Source: Perkinsus olseni (Eukaryota; Perkinsozoa; Perkinsida; Perkinsidae). Taken from it: a stretch of 64,000 bases of DNA. The position numbers and the translations under genes were made by a program. Below are positions 21,450-32,533 of this stretch, piece by piece (the stretch's first letter is position 1; the number at the start of each line of letters is the position of its first letter). Under the pieces are notes generated by a model that saw only the letters and a list, made by a program, of their open reading frames with translations, was not told where the DNA came from and made no database searches. The stretch covers positions 1-64,000 of the forward strand of contig JABANP010000041.1 of NCBI GenBank assembly GCA_013115135.1, read 5' to 3'.

Positions 21450-24086
21450 ATATTCGTCATCATCACGATGACGACGCTCATTATTGTTACTCTTCCGTAT
21501 TAGTACGATGATGAGTTGATAATAGATTATGGTAGATTATCATAATCACCCTGATGCTGCTGCCTTACTCAGCATAATACTTTTTCTTTCCCATCATTAC
21601 GACTGTCCTACACATTAATAATGATGACAACAACAACAGTGCATTTCGTGTCACAACGGAAAGTTCGTTTTGAGGATTGTGTTACTCAATTTGGTGCGTC
21701 GAGCATTATTCCCATCCACTTATGCTCGTTACGGGCAGCTCGTATCGCTTCTCAACTGCCCCTTAGATCGCCCATCAGAAGCACAATCCGCGTCCGTAGG
21801 GCGGCTTTCATCCAACGGGTTCATCGCATGTCGAAATCTGCCGTACCCTGTCTGGTCATCCGTATGGGAAGATGATGATCATCATCATAATCTTCCGCGC
21901 TACACAGCAATGGGCTGCTGTAACGTGTAATGGCAAGGCAGAGCATGCTGTGGGAGAAGACGAGATGGAATCGATCAGGTTTTCCGATGGCGACCTAAGA
22001 TCCCATCGAAGTGTATTTACATTCTTGCCGTAAGTATGTCAAAGGCCCACGCTTCATGCTTGATTGCATCTTCGCGATCACCAAATCGAAATGGAGTATC
22101 GTAGTCGTTGATGGTATGCTTGTATGACCTCAGACTCAACCGGAAGGTCGAAGGCCTTCTTTGCTCCGTAATGCCTAGAAGGGCACAGCTAATCGCTGGC
22201 CGTAGGAAGCTCCTCGGATGGGGTTGGTGGATCACCTCGGCGGCCTGCCTACCTATGTGCATGCGGAAAGATAATGCGGGACAGACTAAGGTAGGAGTTG
22301 GTGAATAGTGTTGAATGAAATCTCCAGAAAACGTAACCATGTATTCAAAGTTTGTTCAGTTTGTTCATACACTACCAAAGATTCCCAGCTTTGTTGATGA
22401 AGGACAGTTGACGCCATGCTTGTCATACGCTTTCTATGTGGCTACTGACTAGGCCCCATTCTCCAGAAGTGGGAGAGAGTACTATGCCCTACACTTATTA
22501 ACCAGAGTGGTCGTGAGGAGTGTGGTTGGAGAGGGGACCTTATTGGGAGCACGTGGTCCCAGCTGGCGGCACCAGCTGCCTGAACAGCAGCCTGTTGGTC
22601 AGGCAACGCTTCTCGGCGAGAAGTTCTCGCTGTTCGGGCCAGAGTCGCCTCGATGGTTTGGCGGGGGTAAGATGGCCTGCCGAGCCATCTTGCGGTATGT
22701 AATGGTACACCTTTGCCTCTGAAATTTCGTCGAGGGAAATGTGAAACGGTAAAAAATAGGGGTTTTTGTTATTCAGCTCTGCCGAGCAGAATGTTCCGTT
22801 ACAAGCGTATCTATCTTTGATATCATCGCTGACTTCGAGGCAGCAATGCGGAAAGCGTTAGTGTCGATGTGCGGGCTTGACAGAGAGAGACTCAACGGCT
22901 GCTTGTTACAGCTCTGCTGGTCGTGGATGCGCAAGATGCACGAAGAGATGGCAGCAGACTACAGGGCGCCAAATCCGATGTCACAGGACTAACTTAGTCC
23001 GACTAAGGGGGTTGCGTGGCTCTGTTATTCGACTGTTCCCATAGGGATGCATTGTTCAATTAAGGGAGCTGCACCGAGGGCATAGAAGCCATTTCAAAGT
23101 TGTATGTGAGCAGGACTGTATCCTATCGAAATTACCAAGGAGGTACCTCTTCAGCGAGACCTCGATTGTTGGCCCCGGAAGTGGAACTAAAACTGTGAAT
23201 TGAACCTGTCGGACTTTTTCTCGAGCCCGTAAGAGGCATTTGTTCTTCGTGCTCGTTGCGTTTGTTATACATTTGCATGCGTTGGACTCACCCGGTACGG
23301 TGCAGCAAATCCAATCCACGGATGGGTCTCACGGGCAGGTTGCAATTATCTGCTAACTACAAGCCTTGCATTCTTAGGCTCGCAACAATGTTGCGGCAAC
23401 ATGCTCGTACGTGGCAGTCGTCTAACGGTTCTTGAAGGCTCAGTATGTTCTCCCGGATTTGGAGTCAATCTTATTTCAGTGGTAACAGAATCGTATCTCG
23501 CGGTTCATTTCTGCTTCATAGCGTGGGGCCTTCAGATAAGTCCTGGCTGCTCCTGTCAGGTGTCTTGCTCAAACGCAAACCGTGGAAAACATAGTAACAG
23601 CTCGGTGATGAGGGCCTCATCATAAGGCTTTCCAGGAGAGCCTCTGTTCCTCCACTCAAATCCCAGGCATACAGCAGCTATATTGTGGCTGCCTGGAACT
23701 AAAGGGTTGCGGTGATGAGCTCGCTTGCACTCCGACGAGGGCCCTCGAAAGCTTTCTGGTCCAATCCCTAGTCTACACGAGGGATTCGCAGGGGGACGGT
23801 CTGAACTGATAACAAATCTGTCGGTGAAACATCTCCTACCACCGAACATCCGCGGCGTACCTGCTGCAGCCAGATGGTATTGAAACCGCCTGACGTGGGT
23901 TGCGGGAGTTGATTGGTGTTCGTGCTACTTATACGAGCCTGTTTCCGCAGAGCGAGTTCTGATAGAACCGGATCAGCTCCTCGTCTGTGCTGCAACTTTC
24001 GTGATCACGTGAAACGATCGAAGACCCCTACTAAATGGAACCCCTCTGGAGCTCGCCTCTTCGAACGCTGCGGTCGGCACTCCCTC
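21450..24086. other. intergenic, 2.6 kb
   Basis: The first about 240 nt are the conserved enolase 3' flank. The rest shows only short open frames without domain signal. Confidence 0.4.
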
Positions 24087-24148
24087 CTTTCGATGAGAAT
24101 GACTGGTCCACCTTCGCCGAGTCCACCGCCAAGGACGGTAGGGAGATT
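24087..24148 (+). pseudogene. short enolase fragment
   Basis: About 60 nt match the enolase segment encoding [20 protein letters not shown] with a handful of differences. GAGAATGAC agrees with copy 3 (27594) rather than copy 2, which has GAGAACGAC. No other enolase sequence flanks it. This is a relic of a copy or of a gene-conversion or repair event. Confidence 0.85.
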
Positions 24149-24552
24149 TACATGAGGTTGGAGTGCATGTCAAAGTTGGACTGGAGGCATTCTGAATGAA
24201 TAGCCTTCCCGAGTTCTCTGATCATCTTGAAAAAATTTCTGTCACTTGGCAATGACGGTTGAGTGTCTTGTTTTGTTCTAAAACTGGGCGCAGGTGGAAT
24301 ATCTTGATCAACTCCCCCACCTTCAATAAGAGGTCTGTCGCCGTGTTCACCATAGAAGATCGTCGACATGTTATCATTATCTCTTCATTATATTCCCTAG
24401 GAAGAGGCCAACCCTGCTGACTACTAGGAATGAAGTATGGGATAGATTAAGCTTGCCATAATCATTCATGCGGGATTGTCCGCCTTCCCCCCACTACCGA
24501 AGGGCGCCATTACAACTGTGCCTCCGTCTGCGGTACCTGCTGCGTCGCTGTG

Positions 24553-25523
24553 ATGATTGTCCTGATACGATCGGGCCCGATGTAAGCGAGCATCACCTTC
24601 ACGGTGAAGGCTTCACCAAGAAGAGGACGAAGACGAGGAGATTCTGGTCGGGGTCGATCTCGATGAGAACGAATCTGAGAGTGCGAGTGCATTTGATGGG
24701 TGGGACCTTCTTTCCGCTGGTGGCTTGTCTGGTTTTGGGGAGCCTTGGTCTCCTGAGGAGGGACAAATGCGTGATTGGTGTGCATTGCGTGGCGACCTTT
24801 ACTACACGACCCTTGGTGAGCCAACCCTAGTGAGGCGTAGGAAGATATCATCGGGCGAGTCACCACTGAAGGGGACCATAAGGCTGCCGAGGATTCCCAA
24901 GGCCATCACAGCGGCCTCTGGTTATCTCTTCATTGTAATGAAGGAAAGCAACAAAGTGTTCATGTTGGACGGAGAGTTGGAGTCTCTGGGTTATGTTATG
25001 ACGATGGAAGAGGAAGGAGATGCACTCCAAGATGCCTCCGTCCACAACGGTTCGACTACTGTCGTTCTTCTGACGCGGACTTTCGGCCTTCTCGTCTTAT
25101 GGCGAGCTGAGACGGAGACCATCGTTTCAGAGTGTACGGTCGCTCCCTTCTCTCACTGGCGCTTTGTACCGTATACTGCTGATAAGGTGTGCGTTGGTTT
25201 CGGGGATTTGTACGGTAAAGGCTTCAGAATCTCGAGCAGCAGCAGCCTTCGATCTCGAGAATGACAGACTTCTGGCGGAGCCATTTCCTATAAGCCGCAG
25301 CGGATTCTGTTGGAGTGTCTGCTTCGCTGTTTCCTCTCAGTGGGAGTGTCTCGTAGGCATCAGGGATGACGACGGAGAGGAGGAAATAAGAAAGTCTTTG
25401 CTGCTGTCTATGAAGCATGATGATTCTGCAGGAGAGTACCTGCAGCCACAGGCTCCTAAGAATTCGAGCCATGCTGAGATGATGGCAAAGATTTTGGAGA
25501 TGTTCGACACCACAGACATTTGA
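24553..25523 (+). CDS. hypothetical beta-rich protein
   Basis: Not assigned to a family. Three proposed exons: 24553-24581, 24610-25214 and 25240-25523, with very short introns (28 and 25 nt). An acidic N-terminal part (QEEDEDEEILVGVDLDENES) leads to alternating beta-strand-like segments (GYLFIVMKESNKVFMLDGE, STTVVLLTRTFGLLVLWRAE, CVGFGDLYAAAFDLENDR, CLVGIRDDDGEEEI) suggestive of a beta-propeller, and the protein ends ILEMFDTTDI. Continuity of conserved-looking strands across both introns supports the model. The start is uncertain, and reading through the introns would give frames that end early. Confidence 0.5.
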
Positions 25524-26589
25524 CCTTTGATGATTGTGATCTAAAAATGCCTCACCTTCTTCCTAGCCTTCTGTCGGCTGTGTCTGCCATCTACCAGCCA
25601 CGAGATTTGTCGTATTCTTGACTGTCTTAAGAACTGCTTAGGAGAGGTCTGCTGTTGATGAAGTGTTGACTCATGATCAGCCACTCTTGCTGAACAGGCT
25701 GGCATCGCTAAGTTATGTCACCGGGTCGTTTAAAACGATTCGTTTTGCCTTGTCACGGTCGCGAGTACCCTGCGAGTTTAGAGGGTTATTTCCCGGTGTG
25801 TGAAGGAAACTGTGGCGTCCCTTTACGATGGCAGTTGAGAATATAATCATCAACAAAAATGTAACTGATTTTCTATTCCATTCGGGTTCATCTCCCAAAT
25901 TTCGTTGAGTTGGCAGTAGTAGCAGCATGGTCTTGGAGGGGTTGCATCGAAGTACAGAGTGTATCCGAAGATTCCTGATCATTTGCACCTGTTCAACAGC
26001 ACGATTTGGCTGGGAAAGTATAGACACCAGACGTAAAGATACATGCCAACTGAGTTGCGACGTTTGCTGATTTGATTTTGAAGCGGTCCGGCGTGTATCC
26101 GGGAATGGTTCATGACGAGGCGACTAGTATATCACCGTCGGCCAGCGAAACGCCACCACGGGTTGCGTTGAAGTGGCGACCGATTCAAGTTGCTAACAGC
26201 CTGTACGAATGTGAGACGGCGGAGAGCGATCAAAGACTGCCGATCATGTCGGGCGGTTTGCCGATCGATGAGGGGTTTGTTAGGAGTGGGCTGCTGGTAT
26301 ATTAATGAGGATTGTGTGCGCTGTCCCCTTGAAGAAAGGCACAGCAGCAGCGGTGCAACCAACCTTCTCACAGGCCCTCACCTCTGACACGCCACCATCG
26401 TAGACAGCAGCAGCATCACATTTCGGGGCGTTACGTTTCCTCCAAAGCCCGATACCTGTGGCCACCGACACTCGCCTTGTCAGGAAGCGTCACGTCATCG
26501 TCACTAAGCGAGCTAAGGGGCAGCCGACGCTTTAGCTACTCGGACAGTTGTGCTCGTCGGCATCGTCGTTCCTCAACCGTTCATGTCTA
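25524..26589. other. intergenic before enolase 3
   Basis: Short open frames only; no supportable gene. Confidence 0.4.
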
Positions 26590-26665
26590 TTCACATCGGT
26601 ATCATTATTTGAAATAATGGTTCTATTGTAGTTTCACTTGATACTTCCCCTCCTACTTACTAACA
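26590..26665 (+). promoter_or_regulatory. conserved 5' leader of enolase 3
   Basis: Shares the enolase leader (GGTTCTATTGTAGTTTCAC, then ttactaacaATGG). The more distant upstream sequence found in arms 1 and 2, including the CAGCCC/GGGCTG hairpin, is not recognisable here. Confidence 0.5.
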
Positions 26666-28012
26666 ATGGCTTCTTCTATCATCTCCATTAAGGCTCGTGA
26701 GATTCTCGATTCTCGTGGTAACCCGACTGTTGAGGTCGATCTTACCACCAAGGACGGCATGTTCCGTGCTGCCTGCCCCTCTGGTGCTTCCACCGGCGAG
26801 TTCGAGGCTCTTGAGCTCCGTGATGGTGATAAGGCCCGTTATCAGGGTAAGGGTGTCCTCAAGGCTATCGCCAACGTCGAGAAGGTCATCGCCCCTGCTC
26901 TCATCGGCAAGGACGTTACCGATCAGGCCGGTATTGATAAGTTCATGGTTCAGGAGTTGGACGGTACTCAGAACGAGTGGGGCTGGTGCAAGGCCAAGCT
27001 CGGTGCCAACGCCATCCTCGCCGTTTCTATGGCTGTTTGCCGTGCCGGTGCCGCCGCCTCTAACATGCCTCTCTATCAGTATATCGCCAAGCTTGCTGGT
27101 AAAGAGGATACTGATAAGTTCCTCATGCCCTGCCCATGCTTCAATGTTATCAACGGTGGTAAACACGCTGGTAACCGTCTTGCTTGCCAGGAGTTCATGC
27201 TCGTCCCCTGCGGTGCTTCTTCCATTCACGAGGCCATCAGGATCGCCTCTGAGGTCTATCATGAGCTCAAGTCGGTGATTAAGGCCAAGTACGGTCAGGA
27301 CGCCACCAACGTCGGTGATGAGGGTGGATTCGCGCCCAATATTCAGGATATGGATGAGGCCCTCAGCGTCCTCCTCGAGGCCATCAAGAAGTCTGGTCAT
27401 GAGGATACCTGCCGTATCGGTTGCGATTTCGCCGCCTCTGAGATCTATGATGCGAAGACCGGCAAGTACGATCTTGATTTCAAGAACTCCGAGCCTCATG
27501 CCGAGTCCGAGTTGACCGGTGATGAGTTCATCGCCTATCAGGAGAAGCTGATGAACAAGTATCCTTTCGTCTTTATTGAGGATCCCTTCGATGAGAATGA
27601 CTGGTCCACCTTCGCCAAGTTCACCGCCAAGGACGGTAAGGAGATCCAGATCGTCGGTGATGATCTTCTTGTTACCAACCCCAAGCGTATCCAAAAGGGT
27701 ATCGATGAGAAGGCTGTGAACGCTCTCCTTCTCAAGGTTAACCAGATCGGTTCAATCACCGAGTCTATCGAGGCCAACAACATGGCCGTCAATGCCGGCT
27801 GGACCGTCATGGTTTCCCATCGTTCTGGTGAGACTGAGGATTCCTTCATCGCCGATCTCGTCGTTGGTCTCGGTACTTGCCAGATCAAGACTGGTGCTCC
27901 CTGCCGTACTGAGCGTCTCTGCAAGTACAATCAGCTCATGCGTATCGAGGAGGAGCTCGGTGCCGATAAGGCCACCTACGCCGCCGGTCGCAACTTCCCT
28001 CGTTGCCAGTAA
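26666..28012 (+). CDS. ENO: enolase, copy 3 (448 aa)
   Basis: Intronless glycolytic enolase. It differs from copy 2 by MASS for MAST at the start and by the standard SRGNPTVEV motif, with only scattered silent changes, for example GAGAATGAC at 27594. The motif set is complete (EWGWC insert, two acidic metal-binding segments, [23 protein letters not shown]). It lies in direct orientation to copy 2, 5.2 kb downstream. Conserved flanks extend about 75 nt upstream and about 220 nt downstream, so the duplicated unit is the gene plus short flanks. Confidence 0.97.
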   Translation: MASSIISIKAREILDSRGNPTVEVDLTTKDGMFRAACPSGASTGEFEALELRDGDKARYQGKGVLKAIANVEKVIAPALIGKDVTDQAGIDKFMVQELDGTQNEWGWCKAKLGANAILAVSMAVCRAGAAASNMPLYQYIAKLAGKEDTDKFLMPCPCFNVINGGKHAGNRLACQEFMLVPCGASSIHEAIRIASEVYHELKSVIKAKYGQDATNVGDEGGFAPNIQDMDEALSVLLEAIKKSGHEDTCRIGCDFAASEIYDAKTGKYDLDFKNSEPHAESELTGDEFIAYQEKLMNKYPFVFIEDPFDENDWSTFAKFTAKDGKEIQIVGDDLLVTNPKRIQKGIDEKAVNALLLKVNQIGSITESIEANNMAVNAGWTVMVSHRSGETEDSFIADLVVGLGTCQIKTGAPCRTERLCKYNQLMRIEEELGADKATYAAGRNFPRCQ

Positions 28013-29030
28013 TAAAGAATATTCAACATTACTATTCGTTATTGGTACTACTACGATGATGATGAGTTAATAACAACAGATTATGGTAGATTATCATCAT
28101 TACGCTGCTGCTTTATTCAGCAACTTCCCCATCATTACGACTGTCCTACACATTAATAATAATGATAACAACAACAGTGCATTTCGTGTCACAACGGAAA
28201 GTTCTCCCCAAGGATTGTGTTACTCAATTTGGTGCGTCGAGCATTATTACCACCCAGAAATGTCCGTAGCGCTTCTGAACTTAATTGTCATTTGAGCACT
28301 TGGCATCCGAAATGAGATCAGGAGATGGGTCTTACCCAATTCGGGGGTGACAACTTCTCGCTGGAGTCAACTTCGTCCTGCGGGTGCCGGTACTGGCCCA
28401 CAAGGACACCATAATCCTTGGATATTCCTCGCTCTGCTAACTCACACATTCAATAGAATGCGGCTCCTGGTGACTCCGCAATGTCGTCTAGGTGACCGAT
28501 CAGTGTCCCGTCGTAGGTCGACTTGTCCCCAGACACGGCCGTCGCCGGAGGGACGCTATTTCTCTTTGTTCTCTACCTTTTCCTATTTTCTTATATCCCC
28601 TATACATCGTTCGTCAGTCGGACATCCTGAAGACGACCGGAACGCCAACTTCCCTACCAACACATCAGACTGAACTTTTCGATTTGCCCCATCTCCTCTC
28701 CTGAGGAGAGTCTCCTCGGTATCCTTGCACGTGCGTTCGCTAGCGCTTTAGTTTCTCCCTTCGTTGAATGCTCCTTGCGGACTCCGGTGTCTCCCTATTG
28801 GAAAGAGCTATAGCGGCTCTTGAAGCACGCAGTTATTTCCCCTGTTCGATCAACCCCGCGTGGCAGACCAAGAGCCTCTTATCAGTAGTCTCTTTCACCC
28901 CTTTAGTTCCAAATTTTGAAGTCACTAGTTCCTCAAAGTTTTCCGAATTGAGTCTGGGAAGCATCCCTCCGTCGAACCAGGTGCGGTCACCTCCATCGGC
29001 TCCCCTCAGCTTGTCAGCATCCAAACGCCC
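28013..29030. other. enolase 3' flank and intergenic
   Basis: 28013-28235 matches the 3' flanks of copies 1 and 2 (CATTTCGTGTCACAACGGAA). The rest shows no supported gene. Confidence 0.45.
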
Positions 29031-29484
29031 ATGACCATTCTGTCACTACTCATCGCTCTGCTATTCTGTACTCTGCCCTCCTCTGTGGCACAAACCCTGG
29101 GCGGATGTCTCTCTGGCTTCTACAAGTTCTCCTCCAAAAAATCAAACGCTGAGACCCCCATCGCTGACGCCGATCCCCCAGTCAAGGCCCTAGACTTCAG
29201 CTTCACGCCCGAAGGCGACTGTAGCGTAGCGTTCATTCTGTATGCCGATGGCACTAGGGTAAAATCGTTCTCAGCTCTTTATAGTCTGGACGACGCGAAT
29301 ATCCTGAAACTCCGCTCTGTCGGTGAAGTACCATCTGAGTACGCGGCCGAGTTCGACAAGCTGGCGAGCCTCGAGCACGCTGCTGTTGCTCACTTTCGAT
29401 CACAAACCGCCGAAGTCGGTTGTGATGTATTGGAACGGAGGAGTGACTCATTACCAGCGGCTAACTTTACATCCACAAAAGTGA
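29031..29484 (+). pseudogene. secreted-family gene A, frame break in C-terminal part
   Basis: Paralogue of 30734-31201. The ATG at 29031 gives a good signal peptide (MTILSLLIALLFCTLPSSVA), followed by GGCLSGFY, then ADPPVKALDF, TPEGDCSVAFILYADGT, FSALYSLDD and LRSVGEVPSEYAAEFDKLA. After about 29370 similarity to the paralogue continues in another frame (segment MYWNGGVTHYQRL) up to the TGA shared by both copies at 29482-29484. The annotated frame instead runs on to 29507 with unrelated sequence. This is either a one-base lesion or a sequence error. The family is unknown to me; secretion is inferred from the signal peptide. Confidence 0.65.
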
Positions 29485-29790
29485 TGGTGGAATTTTTCTT
29501 TGTTTAACCTTATGTCATTTCGCTGCTTCCTGCGGCCGGTGCACTGTGAGCTGGACGTCCTTAGTAATGGATGTGACACGGAAGGCTGCTCTCGAATAGT
29601 GCTATTGGCGTTCGATCGATGATAAGGTCCATTTTCAAAATTTTTCTCTTCGTCAGTTCGGCAAGGTGCATCACTATCCGTGTTGCTCAAGGCCCCATAG
29701 GGACTGGCTCATAATGCCATCCAAAGCCTCATCTCTCCGAGTTCACCTCCTTAGTGCCGCCTAAACGGCTGCACGTGTACACTCAGGCTC
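29485..29790 (+). repeat. 3' duplicated flank of secreted-family gene A
   Basis: Closely similar to 31202-31510 (TTTCGCTGCTTCCTGCGGCC, CCGCCTAAACGGCTGCACGT). The tandem duplication therefore covers coding and 3' sequence. Confidence 0.85.
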
Positions 29791-30733
29791 CTTTAACTTT
29801 GCTACAGCCTTGCGTTTCGAGTTCTTGGGGCACCTATCAATTTAGTGCTCAGAAGCACCGCAGTATTCAAAGCTCACGCGTAGCATCCGCTAGTCTCGCA
29901 ATGCTTCTCTCTATGCATTCCCAAGAAGGGCCTCATGATGAGCTACCAGTCGAAACCTCAGGTAACGTGGCGCAACGACTTTCCCAGCGCTGTTCGTAGT
30001 GTCTCTTCTGGGGAGAGAGTTGATGATCCCCGTATGACATCATTCACGAATTTATTCCGCCTTTCCGAGCTACTGATTTCTTGAAGCACCTATCCTCAGG
30101 GAAGAAACAGTCTTTTTGGAAACTATCAGGGAACGTCCCCGCTTGTACTGGCTATTCAGTCATCCCTCATTGTCCGCGCAGAGACAACGCAAATGTCGTC
30201 AGCCGAGCTGAACGCAGGAATGATTGGAACTTCCAATCCATTGCTTTTTCCACTAGTAACTTTCGGTATATACTCTCTGCCACTTCACGTCTATCCTGTC
30301 GCTGTTCCCCTCCTCCTAGTTCATAGCAATCGATGAGCTGTTTTCGACGGTTGAAAATTTCGGTTCTTGACGGCCGGAAGTGTCCCGTGGTGACGCTAGC
30401 TGTCAGGGAACATGGCCCCGGATAGAACCGCATTAGACTCGAATCGACTATCATAGAGTCTGGAAGATGCGCCATCATCGCTGGCCTGTCTCCGGCGACA
30501 CAACTCCCTCATGAGCAGGGTTCACAGTCTGTGAATCACAGAGCTATGTATTCTACTGTTCCTCGTACCCTCTGGTATCGGGTGCCAACCTCGTCTCAGC
30601 TGAGGGTTCTAGAGCCAGCAGCAGGTGTGGGCCTCCCATAGTGGCTGGTCTCGTGCTGCGCTTCACGTTTTCTGAAGATCAGCCTTTGTGTTTCAGTCGG
30701 GCGTTCGTGAGTTTCCCCTCAGTTTCGTGCCAT
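29791..30733. other. intergenic between the tandem pair
   Basis: No supported gene. Confidence 0.4.
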
Positions 30734-31201
30734 CTCACCATACCCTATGTTCGTTCCCTTTTGCAACTCATCATTTTGGTCTTCTGTATTCTCCCGTCTC
30801 GTGCTCAACGAGTGGGATGTCTATCTGGCTTCTACCCGTACAGCTACAAGGAGGCGATTCCCGGCACTCCGCTTGCTTCGGCTGACCCTCCAGTCAAGGC
30901 CCTACACTTCGACGTCACACCCGAAGGCGACTGTAGCGTCGCCTTCATTCTGTATGCCGGTGGCACCACAATCGAGTCCTTCTCGGCTCTCTATGATCTG
31001 GATGATCTCGACAATTTTCTGAACCTCCGCTCTGTTGGTGAAGTACCAGCGGCATACGCGGCTAAGTTCAATGAGCTAGCCTATGAGACGACTCTGTCAA
31101 TGCTGACGGAGTTCGACGGGGTTCAGTACAAGGCGGCCACCATATTTTGGGAGGGGGGATCGCTCGTTACCACCGACAAACTTTACATCCTCCAAAAGTG
31201 A
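30734..31201 (+). CDS. secreted-family gene B, start codon not found
   Basis: Paralogue of gene A with an intact C-terminal part (GCLSGFYPYSYKEAIP, ADPPVKALHF, TPEGDCSVAFILYAGGT, LRSVGEVPAAYAAKFNELA, then an ending with IFWEGGSLVTTDKLYILQK). The hydrophobic leader SLLQLIILVFCILPSRAQ is in frame, but the position aligned with the ATG of gene A reads CTC ACC ATA, and no in-frame ATG precedes the leader. Either the start lies in an upstream exon or it was lost. Given coordinates begin at the aligned start. The only ATG nearby is out of frame. Confidence 0.6.
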   Translation, partial: LTIPYVRSLLQLIILVFCILPSRAQRVGCLSGFYPYSYKEAIPGTPLASADPPVKALHFDVTPEGDCSVAFILYAGGTTIESFSALYDLDDLDNFLNLRSVGEVPAAYAAKFNELAYETTLSMLTEFDGVQYKAATIFWEGGSLVTTDKLYILQK

Positions 31202-31510
31202 TGGTGGATTTTTCTATTGTTTAACCTTATGTTATTTCGCTGCTTCCTGCGGCCGGTGCACTGTGAGCTGCGCGTCCTTAGTCATGGATGTGACACGGAA
31301 GGTTGCTCTCGGATAGTGCTATTGGCGTTCAATCGATGGCAAGGTCTATTCTCAAAATTTTTCTCTTCGTCAGTTCGGCAAGGTGCATCACTATCCGTGT
31401 TGCTCAAGGCCCATAGGGACTGGCTCATAATGCCATCCAAAGCCTCATCGCTCTGAGTTCACCTCCTTAGTGCCGCCTAAACGGCTGCACGTGTACACTC
31501 AGGCTTCTAT
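31202..31510 (+). repeat. 3' duplicated flank of secreted-family gene B
   Basis: Partner of 29485-29790. Confidence 0.85.
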
Positions 31511-32048
31511 ATTCTTTCTATTTCCTTGCGTCGAGAGTTCATCGGGCTTCTAGCAACTAAGTGCTCAAAAGAATAAGCGTACCCTTTTTACCCTCAGGGT
31601 AATACCCTGGCCCCAGCCGTTCAGCTGAAAGAATGGTGCGTGCAATCATGCGCGGACCAAAACGGAATCTCAACCACGGGGAGTGGATGAAGTGACGCTT
31701 CTCAGTCATAATCATATCAACGCATCGTCTGCTGCTCTCCGTGTCTTGTATGAGCCCACATCATTGGCCTGCATCCTCACATTGTACGAGCCAGTGGTGG
31801 TTGAGCTCTCAAAACGTACCTCAGCAGTTTCTGAGGCCCAGTCTAGCAATTGCTGGTGATGCTCATCAGTATCGACACCCCTGGAGGTGTGGACGAAGTC
31901 ATATACCGGCGGCGAGGCCGACCGTGTGAGGAGAGTATCTACAATAATGCAACAGTGAAACATCAACTGCCTAGCTACCACTGTTAACGCGTGGATCGCG
32001 CCGTCGGGTACCCTTTTCCAGTTTTATCCACCCTCTCTCGGAGAGATT

Positions 32049-32127
32049 GTCACTCTCGGTTGTCCATGGTTTGTCAAACCCAAACCAGGTTTGGGGAGTC
32101 CCCAAACCATGCATAACCGAGAGTGAC
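32049..32127. repeat. 79-nt inverted repeat
   Basis: Arms GTCACTCTCGGTT...CATGGTTTG and their complement pair over about 25 bp with two mismatches. A nested CCAAACC/GGTTTGG repeat lies in the loop. Confidence 0.8.
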
Positions 32128-32473
32128 AGGTTGTAGGTGAGCTCGTTATCATCCCAAGCGATAGGGCCAAGAGCTGGACGTGTCTAGTTGCTGTTGCCGT
32201 AGCGAGGTATCTGGGTCGAGCACTCGGCGTTCATGCGTATGCGAGCGACTCGCAGCGAACCCGTGGTCGCCAGGGTTCCGTCTGTTTCGGTTTCAGGTTA
32301 CCTTCTCGTGGAACCGCGCTCGCCTCAGGTTCCGACACTGGTTCGCCCAACTGCCTCTCCCAACACAGAGGTTTAATTGATAACGAACATTTTCTCCGAA
32401 ACCTCGATATGAACGGCGCCTTCCTCTTCCAGAATTGCTACGTCTGAATGCTCCTATTATAGGAGTTCTTGTA

Positions 32474-32533
32474 GTGATGATTTCACTTAGGTATAGGAGT
32501 CAAGTAGGTATAGGGCCTAAGTGAAATCATCAC
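32474..32533. repeat. 60-nt inverted repeat with perfect 18-bp arms
   Basis: Arms GTGATGATTTCACTTAGG and CCTAAGTGAAATCATCAC are exact complements. The 24-nt loop starts and ends with the same TATAGG word. Confidence 0.85.

Larger units (their letters stand above)
19400..21690 (-). repeat. right arm of large inverted duplication (enolase 2)
   Basis: Mirror image of 11685-14100. Enolase 2 runs on the plus strand while enolase 1 runs on the minus strand, so the two are divergent with about 6 kb of unrelated genes between the arms. Confidence 0.8.
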
